Source of the DNA: Gemmatales bacterium
Lineage (GTDB): Bacteria; Planctomycetota; Planctomycetia; Gemmatales; Gemmataceae
NCBI GenBank assembly: GCA_026004675.1
Contig: BPJP01000004.1
Location: forward strand, 124,001-188,000
DNA: 64,000 nt
Direction of reading: 5' to 3'
A model generated the notes under the pieces. The model did no database searches, had not been told where the DNA came from, and was given only the letters and a program-made list of their open reading frames with translations. Positions 28,195-37,234 of this stretch are shown in pieces (position 1 is the stretch's first letter; each line of letters begins with the position of its first letter). Both the position numbers and the translations under genes were made by a program.

Positions 28195-30246
28195 ATGCCA
28201 GCGACTCCTAACCGTCTGATCGACGAAACCAGCCCCTATCTGAAACAACATGCGTACAATCCAGTCGATTGGTACCCGTGGTGCAAGGAAGCGTTGGCTG
28301 AGGCACAGAAAAGAGACCGGCCCATTTTTTTGAGCATCGGCTACTCGGCGTGCCACTGGTGTCACGTGATGGAACATGAGAGCTTCGAAAATGAAGACAT
28401 CGCCGCGATCTTGAACGACAACTTTATCAGCATCAAAGTCGATCGGGAGGAGCGTCCCGATTTGGACCAGGTCTATATGACGGCGGTGCAGATGATGACG
28501 GGACAAGGCGGCTGGCCGATGTCGGTGTTTTTGACGCCCGACTTGAAGCCGTTTTACGGCGGAACGTATTTCCCGCCTGAGTCGAAATATGGACGACCCG
28601 GTTTCAAGCAACTTCTGTTGGCTTTGGCCGATGCCTGGAAGAATCGGCGAGAGGAGATCGAAATCAGCGCGGGCGGCATTTGTGAACACCTGCGAAAGGT
28701 TGTTGCCCTGGAACCAGCAGAAGGCCAGCTGGATGAGGGACTGCTTCGCCAGGCGGCGGCGATGTTGGGTCGTGCCTTTGATCCTGTTCACGGCGGCTTC
28801 GGTCAGGCGCCGAAATTTCCGCACCCGATGGAACTGCGAGTGCTGCTGCGCGTCTGGAAACGCTTCGGCACGCCCGATGCGCTGACCATGGTTTGCCAGA
28901 CGCTCGACCGAATGGCCATGGGGGGCATTTACGATCATCTTGGCGGCGGGTTCCACCGCTACAGCACGGATGCCCGCTGGCTCGTCCCCCATTTTGAAAA
29001 AATGCTCTACGACAACGCCCTTCTGCCCCTGGCCTATCTCGAAGGATACCAGGCGACTGGTCAAGGTTTTTATCGCGAAATCGTCGAGGAAACGCTCGAT
29101 TACGTCGCCCGAGAAATGACCAGTCCGGAAGGTCCCTTCTACAGCACGCAAGACGCCGACAGCGAAGGCGTGGAAGGCAAGTTCTACGTCTGGTCGGCGG
29201 ACGAAATCGAACAGATTCTAGGAGCAGAGGAAGCGAAACTTTTCGCTGACGTCTACGATGTCAGCAAAGAAGGGAATTGGGAAGGCAAGAACATTCTCAA
29301 CCGTGCCAAAACCTACCCTCAACTCGCGAAATTGCATCAATTGGACGAAAACGAATTGCGGCACCGCCTCGATGAGTCGCGCCGCAAGCTGCTGGAAGCT
29401 CGCGGACGGCGCGTGTGGCCGGGACGTGACGAAAAAATCATCACCTCTTGGAATGGTCTGATGATCAACACCTTCGCCCAGGCCGCCCAGGTTCTGAACC
29501 GTTCGGATTATGCCGAACGTGCCACACGAGCGGCACAATTCATACTCGACCGGATGAGGCAGCGAGACGGGCGGCTCTTCCGAACCTATTTCGCCGGCAG
29601 TGAACCGAAACTGAATGCCTATCTCGAAGACTACGCGGCACTGGTCGACGCTTTGGTTTCACTTTACGAAGCAACGTTCGCACCGAAGTGGCTCGACGCC
29701 GCCGAGCAGATCGCCGAGGTCATGCTTTATCAGTTCTGGGATGAGCAGGACGGCGGTTTCTATTTCACCGGCCGAGACCACGAACAGCTCGTTGCTCGTG
29801 TCAAGGATGTGCACGACAGTTCGACGCCGTCGGGCAACGCTTTGGCAGTGACCGCACTGTTACGGCTGGCCAGACTGACAGGTCGAGACGAGTTCTGGCA
29901 AAAAGCAGAGCAGACATTAACTCGCCTTAGCCGGCTTCTAGCTTCTTCGCCCCTGGCGGCGGGCCAACTCCTGATCGCCTTGGATTTCTACCTTGGACCG
30001 ATCAAGGAATTTGCCGTCGTCGGCGATTTGCAAAGTGATGAAGCCATGCGGGTTCTGGCCGCCATTCACGCGCGCTTCCTTCCCAACAAGGTCGTAGCAG
30101 GCGGCGATGGCGCGACGAGCCGGTTGCCGCTCTTGAAGGACAAGGAAAGCAAAGACAGCGTCACCACTTACATCTGTGAAAACTTTGCATGCCGGGCGCC
30201 GTTGATCGGCAGCGCCGCTGTCGAGGAAACATTGCAGAATATATAA
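28195..30246 (+). CDS. thioredoxin-fold DUF255 protein (YyaL/SSP411 family)
   Basis: About 683 residues. ATG 28195 is chosen since AGAGG sits 6 bases before it; ATG 28189 overlaps that site. The N-terminal thioredoxin-like DUF255 domain begins NRLIDETSPYLKQHAYNPVDWYPW and contains a CHWC redox pair near residue 53-56. The remaining 500 residues form the alpha/alpha barrel of this family (GGFHRYSTDARWLVPHFEKMLYDNA, SWNGLMINTFAQA, LEDYAALVDAL, HDSSTPSGNALA). The biochemical role of these widespread proteins is not established. The length and motifs are typical and the gene is intact. Confidence 0.92.
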   Translation: MPATPNRLIDETSPYLKQHAYNPVDWYPWCKEALAEAQKRDRPIFLSIGYSACHWCHVMEHESFENEDIAAILNDNFISIKVDREERPDLDQVYMTAVQMMTGQGGWPMSVFLTPDLKPFYGGTYFPPESKYGRPGFKQLLLALADAWKNRREEIEISAGGICEHLRKVVALEPAEGQLDEGLLRQAAAMLGRAFDPVHGGFGQAPKFPHPMELRVLLRVWKRFGTPDALTMVCQTLDRMAMGGIYDHLGGGFHRYSTDARWLVPHFEKMLYDNALLPLAYLEGYQATGQGFYREIVEETLDYVAREMTSPEGPFYSTQDADSEGVEGKFYVWSADEIEQILGAEEAKLFADVYDVSKEGNWEGKNILNRAKTYPQLAKLHQLDENELRHRLDESRRKLLEARGRRVWPGRDEKIITSWNGLMINTFAQAAQVLNRSDYAERATRAAQFILDRMRQRDGRLFRTYFAGSEPKLNAYLEDYAALVDALVSLYEATFAPKWLDAAEQIAEVMLYQFWDEQDGGFYFTGRDHEQLVARVKDVHDSSTPSGNALAVTALLRLARLTGRDEFWQKAEQTLTRLSRLLASSPLAAGQLLIALDFYLGPIKEFAVVGDLQSDEAMRVLAAIHARFLPNKVVAGGDGATSRLPLLKDKESKDSVTTYICENFACRAPLIGSAAVEETLQNI

Positions 30247-30429
30247 AAAATGCAAAAGATATATCGGCCGAATTCCTCAAATAGAATGCCGGACTGCACG
30301 GTCAGTTCCATGTAGAGCGTGGTACAATTCGGGGAACATATTTTGGGAAAGGAACAGCCACGGGACGGCTACGACGCAGTCATCTGCAACCACTTGCATT
30401 GGCAACGATCGACTTGGGATCAACGTTCT

Positions 30430-31419
30430 ATGCCTGCAGAACTCCGCGACACTTTCGGACGCCTCCATAACAATCTTCGCATCAGTGTAACCGACCGCTG
30501 CAACCTCCGATGCACCTATTGCATGCCGGAGGAAGTCAGCTTCATGGAGCGGCAAGAATTGCTGACTTTCGAAGAGATCGCCCGCTTCGTTCGGATCGCG
30601 GCGACACTGGGGATCAACAAGATTCGTCTGACCGGGGGCGAACCGTTGTTGCGCAAGGACTTGGCGAAGCTGGTGCGACTGCTTGTCGGCATCGACGGCA
30701 TCCAGGATGTCGGTTTGACGACGAACGGAATGCTGTTGGGCGATCAGGCACAGGCATTATGGGATGCGGGTTTGCGCCGCATCAATATCAGCCTCGACAC
30801 GCTCGATGCGGAACGGTTTCGCCAGCTGACGCGTCGCGATGGTTTGGAACGAACCATCGACGGCATCATGGCCGCTCGGCGGGCGGGCTTCGATCCGGTG
30901 AAAATCAACGCCGTCGCCATTCGTGGCATCACCGACCACGAAGTCGTGCCGCTAGCGCGGTTTGCCCGAGAACATGGCTTGCAAATGCGATTTATCGAGT
31001 ACATGCCGATCGGTGCCGACGAGTGGGAGCGAGACAAAGTCTATTATGCTCATGAAATTCTCGAACAGATCGAGGGTGAGATCGGTCCCTTGGTGCCGGC
31101 CTCCGATTATGATCCCCGGGCGCCTGCCATGGAGTTCGAATATATCGACGGCGGCGGCCGTGTCGGAATCATCGCGTCCATCTCGAGGCCTTTTTGCAAC
31201 CACTGCAATCGCCTCCGCTTGACGGCAGATGGCAAGCTCCGCAATTGTTTGTTCGCTCTCGACGAAATCGACGTAAAGGGATTTTTACGCACCAGCCAGC
31301 AGGATGATGCGTTGGTCGAGGCCATCATGCGCAGTGTTGCCACAAAATGGGAGGGGCACGAAATCAATACAGCTCGCTTTATCAAGCCGCTGCGAACCAT
31401 GCATACGATCGGCGGCTAG
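30430..31419 (+). CDS. moaA: GTP 3',8-cyclase MoaA (molybdenum cofactor biosynthesis)
   Basis: A 329-residue radical-SAM enzyme that starts molybdopterin synthesis by cyclising GTP. ATG 30430 gives the canonical opening LRDTFGRLHNNLRISVTDRCNLRCTYC. Cys24, Cys28 and Cys31 bind the SAM [4Fe-4S] cluster; the C-terminal cluster uses the cysteines of FCNHCNRLRL and LRNC. GGEP, needed for SAM binding, is present. The protein ends HTIGG, keeping the C-terminal double Gly needed for activity. A GTG far upstream (30319) is unlikely. No other moa gene is adjacent. The gene is convergent with the ATP-grasp gene, 5 bases apart. Confidence 0.96.
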   Translation: MPAELRDTFGRLHNNLRISVTDRCNLRCTYCMPEEVSFMERQELLTFEEIARFVRIAATLGINKIRLTGGEPLLRKDLAKLVRLLVGIDGIQDVGLTTNGMLLGDQAQALWDAGLRRINISLDTLDAERFRQLTRRDGLERTIDGIMAARRAGFDPVKINAVAIRGITDHEVVPLARFAREHGLQMRFIEYMPIGADEWERDKVYYAHEILEQIEGEIGPLVPASDYDPRAPAMEFEYIDGGGRVGIIASISRPFCNHCNRLRLTADGKLRNCLFALDEIDVKGFLRTSQQDDALVEAIMRSVATKWEGHEINTARFIKPLRTMHTIGG

Positions 31420-31424
31420 AATCG

Positions 31425-32495
31425 CTATGACGGTTCAACGCTCACTTCTCCGCTGGCCAGGAACCGTACACGTTGTCTCCGCCAGCTCAATGCTGGTAGT
31501 GTTTTCCCTTCAGCCAGTTCGATCATCGCGCCAACGAGATTGCAAGACGCGAGAGCGCGCAAGCCGATGTAGCTCGTTGTCAGTCTCGGATTGATTTCGA
31601 TGGCAACATCGGTTGTCGCTCCGAGGAGCATGTCGACGCCGACATATCCCTGCAAATTGCCGATGCCAGCAAGTGCTTTTTGTGCTAACGAGACGGCTCG
31701 TTCCGCCAAAGGCGCGGGCAAAGGGAGTTGGCCTCCGAGGTAGCGCCAGTCGTGGCCGCTTTCGATGATTTGTGCCGCGGGCACAAGCGGTATCGTTTGC
31801 CGAGGCGAGATCAGAAAAGCAAGACTTGCCGGTTGTCCCTCGCATAGGCGCTGTACGATCCAATCAGCATTGGCCCGGTCGGCGGGAAAAGACTGAACCG
31901 ATGCGATCCTGCTGATGCCCAAACAGCCGGCTCCTGAACGAGGCTTACAGATTGCGGGAAAAAAGCCGTGCTCTGCGAGCGATTCACAAGAGGTCGTTTC
32001 CGGGCATGGCACATGGTGTTCAACCCAGTGTCGCGCCAGCGCCAGTTTGTCGCTGACGAATTCGATGGCATAACTCTTGGGACCAAGCAAACGTGCACCG
32101 ACTTTTTCGGCGCGTCGGCTATATTGGCACAGAATTCCCTGCCATTCCGGCGCGATCAGCAAAGTGTAGTCGCACCAGGCAGCGAGCTTGTCATAGCCTT
32201 CTTCTTCCGCTTTCTGGGAATTGGCGACAAAAACGAAAATAGGTTTGGCTTCCGTTGCGTCCGGCAAGGAATATCGCCGCACGGGAAGGAACTCGATCGG
32301 AAGGCAACGCGGGTTGCCGTCTGCCGGGAAAACCCGCTTTGCGTGGTCCTGATGGAGAATGGTGAAGACATCAACGCCGTCGAGACGGCTGGCATCATCG
32401 AGGACCGCGGCTAACATCGACCAGCCTTCTCGATTGAGTCGGTCCGCCGATTGTGCCGCGGTCGCGCACGTGTATTCGTAAACAAACAGTCGCAT
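31425..32495 (-). CDS. ATP-grasp enzyme, MfnD/C1-pathway-like
   Basis: A 356-residue ATP-grasp protein beginning at ATG 32495; its first base is the last base of the preceding gene's stop (TGATG), a sign of translational coupling. The N-terminal part reads RLFVYEYTCA, the ATP-grasp core has a KPRSGAGCLGI nucleotide loop, and the metal/ATP site is EINPRLTTSYIGLRAL, the form seen in tyramine-glutamate ligase MfnD and in ATP-grasp genes of tetrahydromethanopterin/methanofuran-type C1 clusters. Planctomycetes are known to carry H4MPT-linked C1 genes. The precise reaction is unproven and no other C1 gene is in the window. Confidence 0.75.
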   Translation of the reverse strand: MRLFVYEYTCATAAQSADRLNREGWSMLAAVLDDASRLDGVDVFTILHQDHAKRVFPADGNPRCLPIEFLPVRRYSLPDATEAKPIFVFVANSQKAEEEGYDKLAAWCDYTLLIAPEWQGILCQYSRRAEKVGARLLGPKSYAIEFVSDKLALARHWVEHHVPCPETTSCESLAEHGFFPAICKPRSGAGCLGISRIASVQSFPADRANADWIVQRLCEGQPASLAFLISPRQTIPLVPAAQIIESGHDWRYLGGQLPLPAPLAERAVSLAQKALAGIGNLQGYVGVDMLLGATTDVAIEINPRLTTSYIGLRALASCNLVGAMIELAEGKTLPALSWRRQRVRFLASGEVSVEPS

Positions 32496-34823
32496 CAACG
32501 CTGGTTTGGATCAGGCTGTTCCCACGGAGGCAACGACATCTTGGCGCCTTTTGGAATCGGCGGCAGAACGAACTCGCTTTTCGCTGGTGGCCTTCGATCC
32601 CGCCGGCCTGCCACGTGATTCTTTTCGGGTTCGGTCTTCATTGTTTGGTCGTCCGGATTGACATTGTCGGTCGGGGTCCTCGTTTCGAACTGTGTCGGTT
32701 CCACGACAGACGTTGCATTCGGTTGGACGATCTCTTTGCCGATGACCTGTGTTTTTTCTGCTTTCGCAGCGTGAACGGTTTCGGTGTCCCGTTTGAGGAG
32801 TTCTTCGAGATCCGTTAGAGCAGGCAGAGACGGCACTTTATCCTCGGGCAGTTCGGGAATGCGGGCTTTGCAAGTGGGGTCGTTCGCACAAGGAGCATAC
32901 TGGATTGGGTTGGCTCGTTCCCGTTTGAGCAACTGGATGCAGCGGCGTTTTTCATGTTCGACAGCCCGCTCGCGACCGCACTCCGGCAGGCCGCCCTCGG
33001 CAATGGTGATATTGTTGTATTCCTGGATCGTTCCTTTCGCGAATTCGAAACCAGCGAGGGCGTTATTGTAGGCTACGATATTATCATATTCCGCTTTCAA
33101 AGCGTCGGCCCAAACGCGTTGGGCTTCAAGAAGGATATCGAGCGTGCCGCGACCGGCGAGGAATTCCAGGTAACGGGCACGAAGCTGCTGCGCTGCGGCC
33201 TCGCGCTGGGCTCGCTGAATCTTGATCTGTTCGTAGGTTTCGAATAACAAGCGGTATTGCTGAGCCAGATAACGTTTGGCTTTTTCCTCCTGTGTTTGCA
33301 AGACGGCATACGACCTGGCCAATTGCAGACGGGCCTGGCGAACGTTGGCATGGGCTTCGCGGAAGCCGATCGGCATAGTCATCTGCAAACCAAGGCTCCA
33401 ATTGTTGAATTGGTTGCTCGACAAGCTGCGGAAAGCATTGTTGGCCCCAGGACCATCGAGTCGGCTTCCCAGCCCGGTGATTCCATAAGTCGACACGAAA
33501 CGCAGGTCGGGAAGCAAGAAGTTCTTTTGGGCAATCAGGTTCAACTGTTGCCTCTTGACATCCTGGCGGGCAAGAATCAGCTCAGGCCGCTTGCTAAGCG
33601 CTTCGTTGACTGCCGTGTGCCAGTCGGGCTGGTACGGTGCGATGGTGGGGGGTGTCGATAGGAACGAGGCGGTAGCCATCCTCAGCCGGCAAGCCCATGA
33701 AGCCTCGCAGGTCGCGCTCTTTTTCGAGCACTTCGCCCAACGCCGCCAGCCGCTGGCCCCGGAACAATTCGTACTGCTGCCTTGCCTGGGCATAGTCCTG
33801 GATGGCCGTTCGGCCTGCTTCATATGCGGCTTTGACAATGCGCCACGTTTCATATCCTTGGCGCAAAGCCTGCTCGCGACTATAGAGGGTCCAATACGCG
33901 CCGTAGAGATTCCAATAGGCAACCTCGACATTGGTGATCATGATGTTCAAATTGCGTTCGAACTCGGCTCGCGACTGATCGAATGTGACGCGTGTCAGGA
34001 GGATGCCTTCGGCACTTTGGCTTCCGGGGAAACTCGGCAGAAGCCCGAAACCTCCCAAGGCGCGAGAGATGGCCTGGTTCTCGAAGTTGGTCAACCCGGG
34101 ATGAAAGCGCCGCAGCTGGTTGATTTCGACGCCATAGCCTTGCAGCAAGGGTTGTGAAAAGGAGAAAGCCAAATTCGGTTGGTAAGCCGGGTTGACCCGC
34201 TGAGCCAGGTTCGAAAGTTGATAATTCGTGCTGAAACCGATTCCGGCCGTACCGCCCGTGGGCAACTGTTTATAGACACCTGCAAAAACCTGGGCGTTGT
34301 CCTGCTGGATGTCTCGCCGTCCTAGAGCTTGTATCGTCTGGATAGCTGAGCCGACGGGCTGGTCGGTGGTGAACCACTGGATGCCGCTGACCATATAGGC
34401 ATCGAATTTGGAAAGAGATTTTTCGATTTCAGCTCCGAGGATGGCCGGGTCATAGGAAAAGGCACGAATGCTATCTTCGTTGTTGATCGTGCCGCGACTG
34501 GCGCCGATCAACGAGTCGTTATAGTTCCCAAGCGGATCGGGCAAGAAAGTAGTGCCTGGCGAGCCATTTTCCAATGCTGTCGCAATCGCTTCGCGGAGCG
34601 TCAGGTAGCGGATTTCCCTTTCTGGATTGAGGACGGTCGCCGGGGCTGGCGAGTCACTCGTGGCGGGTACGATCGAAATAGTCGGATCGTTTTCCAGCTG
34701 GGCGATGCCGCGATCCATGTAATAGTTGTAGTCACACTCGGTCATGAAGCATTGCTGTTTGCAACCCGAAAAAACAACGGCAGCCAGCAATGACATGCAC
34801 AAAGCGAGAATAATCCGACGCAT
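32495..34823 (-). CDS. TolC-like outer-membrane efflux protein, lipoprotein type (one frameshift)
   Basis: The repaired product is about 775 residues. ATG 34823 has AGGGA 8 bases upstream and gives a lipobox (VVFSGC). The body has the two repeated helical-hairpin/barrel halves of TolC proteins: LREAIATALENG, LAFSFSQPLLQGYG, NIMITNVEVAYWNLYGAYW, and later NEALSKRPELILARQDVKRQQLNLI and YRLLFETYEQIKIQRAQREAA. The frame breaks at six G (33649-33654); dropping one gives LVPIDTPTIAPYQPDW. After the barrel comes an unusual 170-residue Pro/Glu/Lys-rich tail. It probably exports a small molecule or protein through the outer membrane, but no inner-membrane pump genes are adjacent. The stop overlaps the ATP-grasp start. 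Confidence 0.86.
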
Positions 34824-35011
34824 AGCCAGTTTCCCTACCGACGGCAACGATGGATGACACCGCACGCGGCCTTGGCGCACGGAGACTTGAATCAATCTCG
34901 TATATCGGCGGATCGGAGATTGGAGTTTAGGAGAATTCTACGGGCTGTACGAATTGTTCCCAAGAAACCGAATGGCCGGGCACGATAGCTGAGAAACAAC
35001 GCAAACATGCC

Positions 35012-35047
35012 AAAAAAGGGCGACCAGGCGAACGTTGCGAACGCCCT
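35012..35047 (-). terminator. intrinsic terminator after the aminotransferase
   Basis: On the minus strand AGGGCG, a 20-base loop region with further possible pairing, then CGCCCT is followed by six T. The stem begins within the stop codon region of the aminotransferase gene. The stem-plus-T-tract layout fits a Rho-independent terminator. Confidence 0.55.
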
Positions 35048-36389
35048 ATTTTAGCATTTCGATCGCCGAACCAATGGCGTCGACGGCACGGTCTATGTCT
35101 TCCTCGCTATGGGCCGACATGGTCATGCCTGCCAGGCCAGGCATGTCGACTCCGTTTAGAAGCAGTGCCTGACGAAAAGCATGAATAAAGGGGACGTTTT
35201 TTTCCGGTTCGAGCCGATCCGGATCGCCGTCATAGGGGATAAAGGTGTCGTCATCCGGGCGTGGGCCATCGTAGTTGGGAAGCAGTTTGACTCCCGAAAA
35301 TTCGCCGTAGGCGACCCAGTTGAGGTTTCGCCTGGCGAACCATTCGTTCAGCTGGCGGCGCATGCGTTGTCCGAGTTCATTGGCTCGGCGGCAGGGTTCA
35401 CCTGTGGAAACAAGGCGAAGTGTTGTGGTGCCAGCGGCGGCTGAAAGCGGGTTGGCATTGAACGTTCCGGGATGTTTCATTTTCGGCTGTCCGGGCCGGA
35501 AAGTGAGAAAATCGAGGATGTCGGCGCGCCCGGCAACGCAGCCGCCAGGAAGACCGCCGGCGAGAATCTTCGCCATGGTTGTCAAGTCGGGCTTGATCCC
35601 GTAATGACCTTGAGCCCCGTTCGGATGGACGCGAAAACCGGTGATGACTTCATCGAAGATCAACAAGCGTCGATGTTTTTCGGTGATTTCGCGGAGGGCA
35701 GTGAGAAATGGCCCACGTACAGGTACCTGCCCGAAATGCCCACCGGTTGGTTCGATGATGACACAGCCGATTTCTGGGTCATTGGCCAAGGCCTGCTCGA
35801 CGGCATCTGGATCGTTCGGCCGGACGATGACGGGTTCGAAGTGCCGAGGGATGCCCGGAGTTTGGGCGCCACGATAAGGCAGATCGCAGGCAGGAAGGAC
35901 GAAATCGTGCCAACCATGAAAATGGCCGGCAAATTTCAACACTTTCGGTTTGCCGGTGGCGATGCGACATAACCGCAACGCCATCAGCGTCGCTTCCGTG
36001 CCGGAAGAAACAAATCGCATTCGCTCAGCCGACGGGATCAGCCGTTGTACCCACTGGCCCCATTCTACTTCCAATTCGTGACAGGCGCCGGGATGGGTCG
36101 CCTTGGCCATCTGCTTTTGAACGGCAGAAACGACCTCCGGATGACTGTGGCCAAGAAGCAAAGCGCCATGGCCCGCCCAAAAATCGATCAACTGGTGGCC
36201 GTCTACGTCCCATTTGTACGCCCCTTCCGCGCGATCCACATAAATCGGGAACGGGGTCAGATAACGTAAATCGTGCGTCACGCCATGCGGAAACAGTTCG
36301 CTTGCCTGCTCGTGAAGCTTGCGCGACGTGGAGAACTCCTTCTCGAACTTTTCCGTAACGGATGAACAGGCCAAAGCGGCTTGACTCAT
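35046..36389 (-). CDS. glutamate-1-semialdehyde aminomutase-like class III aminotransferase
   Basis: A 447-residue PLP enzyme. Lys274 in TTMAKILAGGLPGG is the Schiff-base lysine; FDEVITGFR (Asp246) holds the pyridine nitrogen; SSGTEATLMALRL and HFHGWHDF bind the cofactor phosphate and ring. It resembles HemL but is longer, with an inserted LPNYDGPRPDDDTFIPYDGDPDRLEPEKN-region (given in pieces) near residues 370-400, and it is not next to heme genes. It may act on another amino ketone. ATG 36389 has GAGG 7 bases upstream. A Rho-independent terminator follows it. Confidence 0.87.
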   Translation of the reverse strand: MSQAALACSSVTEKFEKEFSTSRKLHEQASELFPHGVTHDLRYLTPFPIYVDRAEGAYKWDVDGHQLIDFWAGHGALLLGHSHPEVVSAVQKQMAKATHPGACHELEVEWGQWVQRLIPSAERMRFVSSGTEATLMALRLCRIATGKPKVLKFAGHFHGWHDFVLPACDLPYRGAQTPGIPRHFEPVIVRPNDPDAVEQALANDPEIGCVIIEPTGGHFGQVPVRGPFLTALREITEKHRRLLIFDEVITGFRVHPNGAQGHYGIKPDLTTMAKILAGGLPGGCVAGRADILDFLTFRPGQPKMKHPGTFNANPLSAAAGTTTLRLVSTGEPCRRANELGQRMRRQLNEWFARRNLNWVAYGEFSGVKLLPNYDGPRPDDDTFIPYDGDPDRLEPEKNVPFIHAFRQALLLNGVDMPGLAGMTMSAHSEEDIDRAVDAIGSAIEMLK

Positions 36390-36497
36390 GGCAAATCCTC
36401 GCTCGAGTGCAGTCTTGCTATTCTATCAGCATATCGAGCGACATGCCAAAAGGCATGGGCCGGACCTCGGCGTCGGCCCACCGGGAGGACATACGAC

Positions 36498-37079
36498 ATG
36501 GTCTATCTTTCCAGGATTTACACCAAAAGCGGCGACCAAGGGGAAACCGGTTTGGGTGACGGCACACGCGTCGCCAAAAACCATCCTCGGGTCTGCGCTT
36601 ACGGCAGCGTCGATGAATTGAATTCCGTGCTGGGAATCTTGCTGCTGCAAACGCCCGACGAATTCCAGCCTCTTCTGGCGATGATCCAGAACGATTTGTT
36701 CGATGTCGGAGCGGACTTGTGCGTACCTCAGGCGGATGGAGAAAGCGACCCGAAACAGCATCGCTTGCGCGTCAGCGCGGGCCAGGTTGAACGCTTGGAA
36801 CGGGAGATCGATCGGCTCAACGACCGCCTGCGACCATTAACCAGCTTCGTACTGCCGGGAGGGAAGCCGGCGGCGGCGTGGTGCCACCTGGCACGGACTG
36901 TCTGCCGTCGCGCTGAACGCGATGCTGTCGCGCTTTTTCGGCAAGAGCCGCTCAACCCGCAAATCGTGAAGTATTTGAACCGACTGTCGGATTTGCTTTT
37001 TGTGCTGGCCCGCGTTTTCAACGACGACGGAGCGAGCGACATCTTGTGGTCGCCGGGAAAGGGACAACAAACCGAATGA
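36498..37079 (+). CDS. cob(I)alamin adenosyltransferase, PduO type
   Basis: A 193-residue enzyme that adenosylates reduced cobalamin to coenzyme B12. ATG 36498 follows GGGAGGA and yields the canonical N-terminus VYLSRIYTKSGDQGETGLGDG, the ATP-binding stretch of PduO-type enzymes. Further family motifs are AYGSVDELNSVLG, FVLPGG and ARTVCRRAERD, followed by YLNRLSDLLFVLAR. The length is normal. It is divergent from the aminotransferase, with about 110 bases between. I did not see a cobalamin riboswitch in the leader. Confidence 0.95.
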   Translation: MVYLSRIYTKSGDQGETGLGDGTRVAKNHPRVCAYGSVDELNSVLGILLLQTPDEFQPLLAMIQNDLFDVGADLCVPQADGESDPKQHRLRVSAGQVERLEREIDRLNDRLRPLTSFVLPGGKPAAAWCHLARTVCRRAERDAVALFRQEPLNPQIVKYLNRLSDLLFVLARVFNDDGASDILWSPGKGQQTE

Positions 37080-37234
37080 TCGGCACGTTGCGCACTTTTC
37101 CGGGAGCTTATCCACTTTTGCCAGACTTTCAGATTGACACCGTTTCTATCCCATTTAAACTGAAAGGCGTGCCTGAGTTCTTGATTTCGATCATGAATCC
37201 CATCGACACGTCTGGGTAAACCGAGGATGCAGTC

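Noticed and set aside
36390..36497. Cobalamin riboswitch before the adenosyltransferase
   Set aside because: The leader is about 108 bases and I do not see the conserved B12-box layout.
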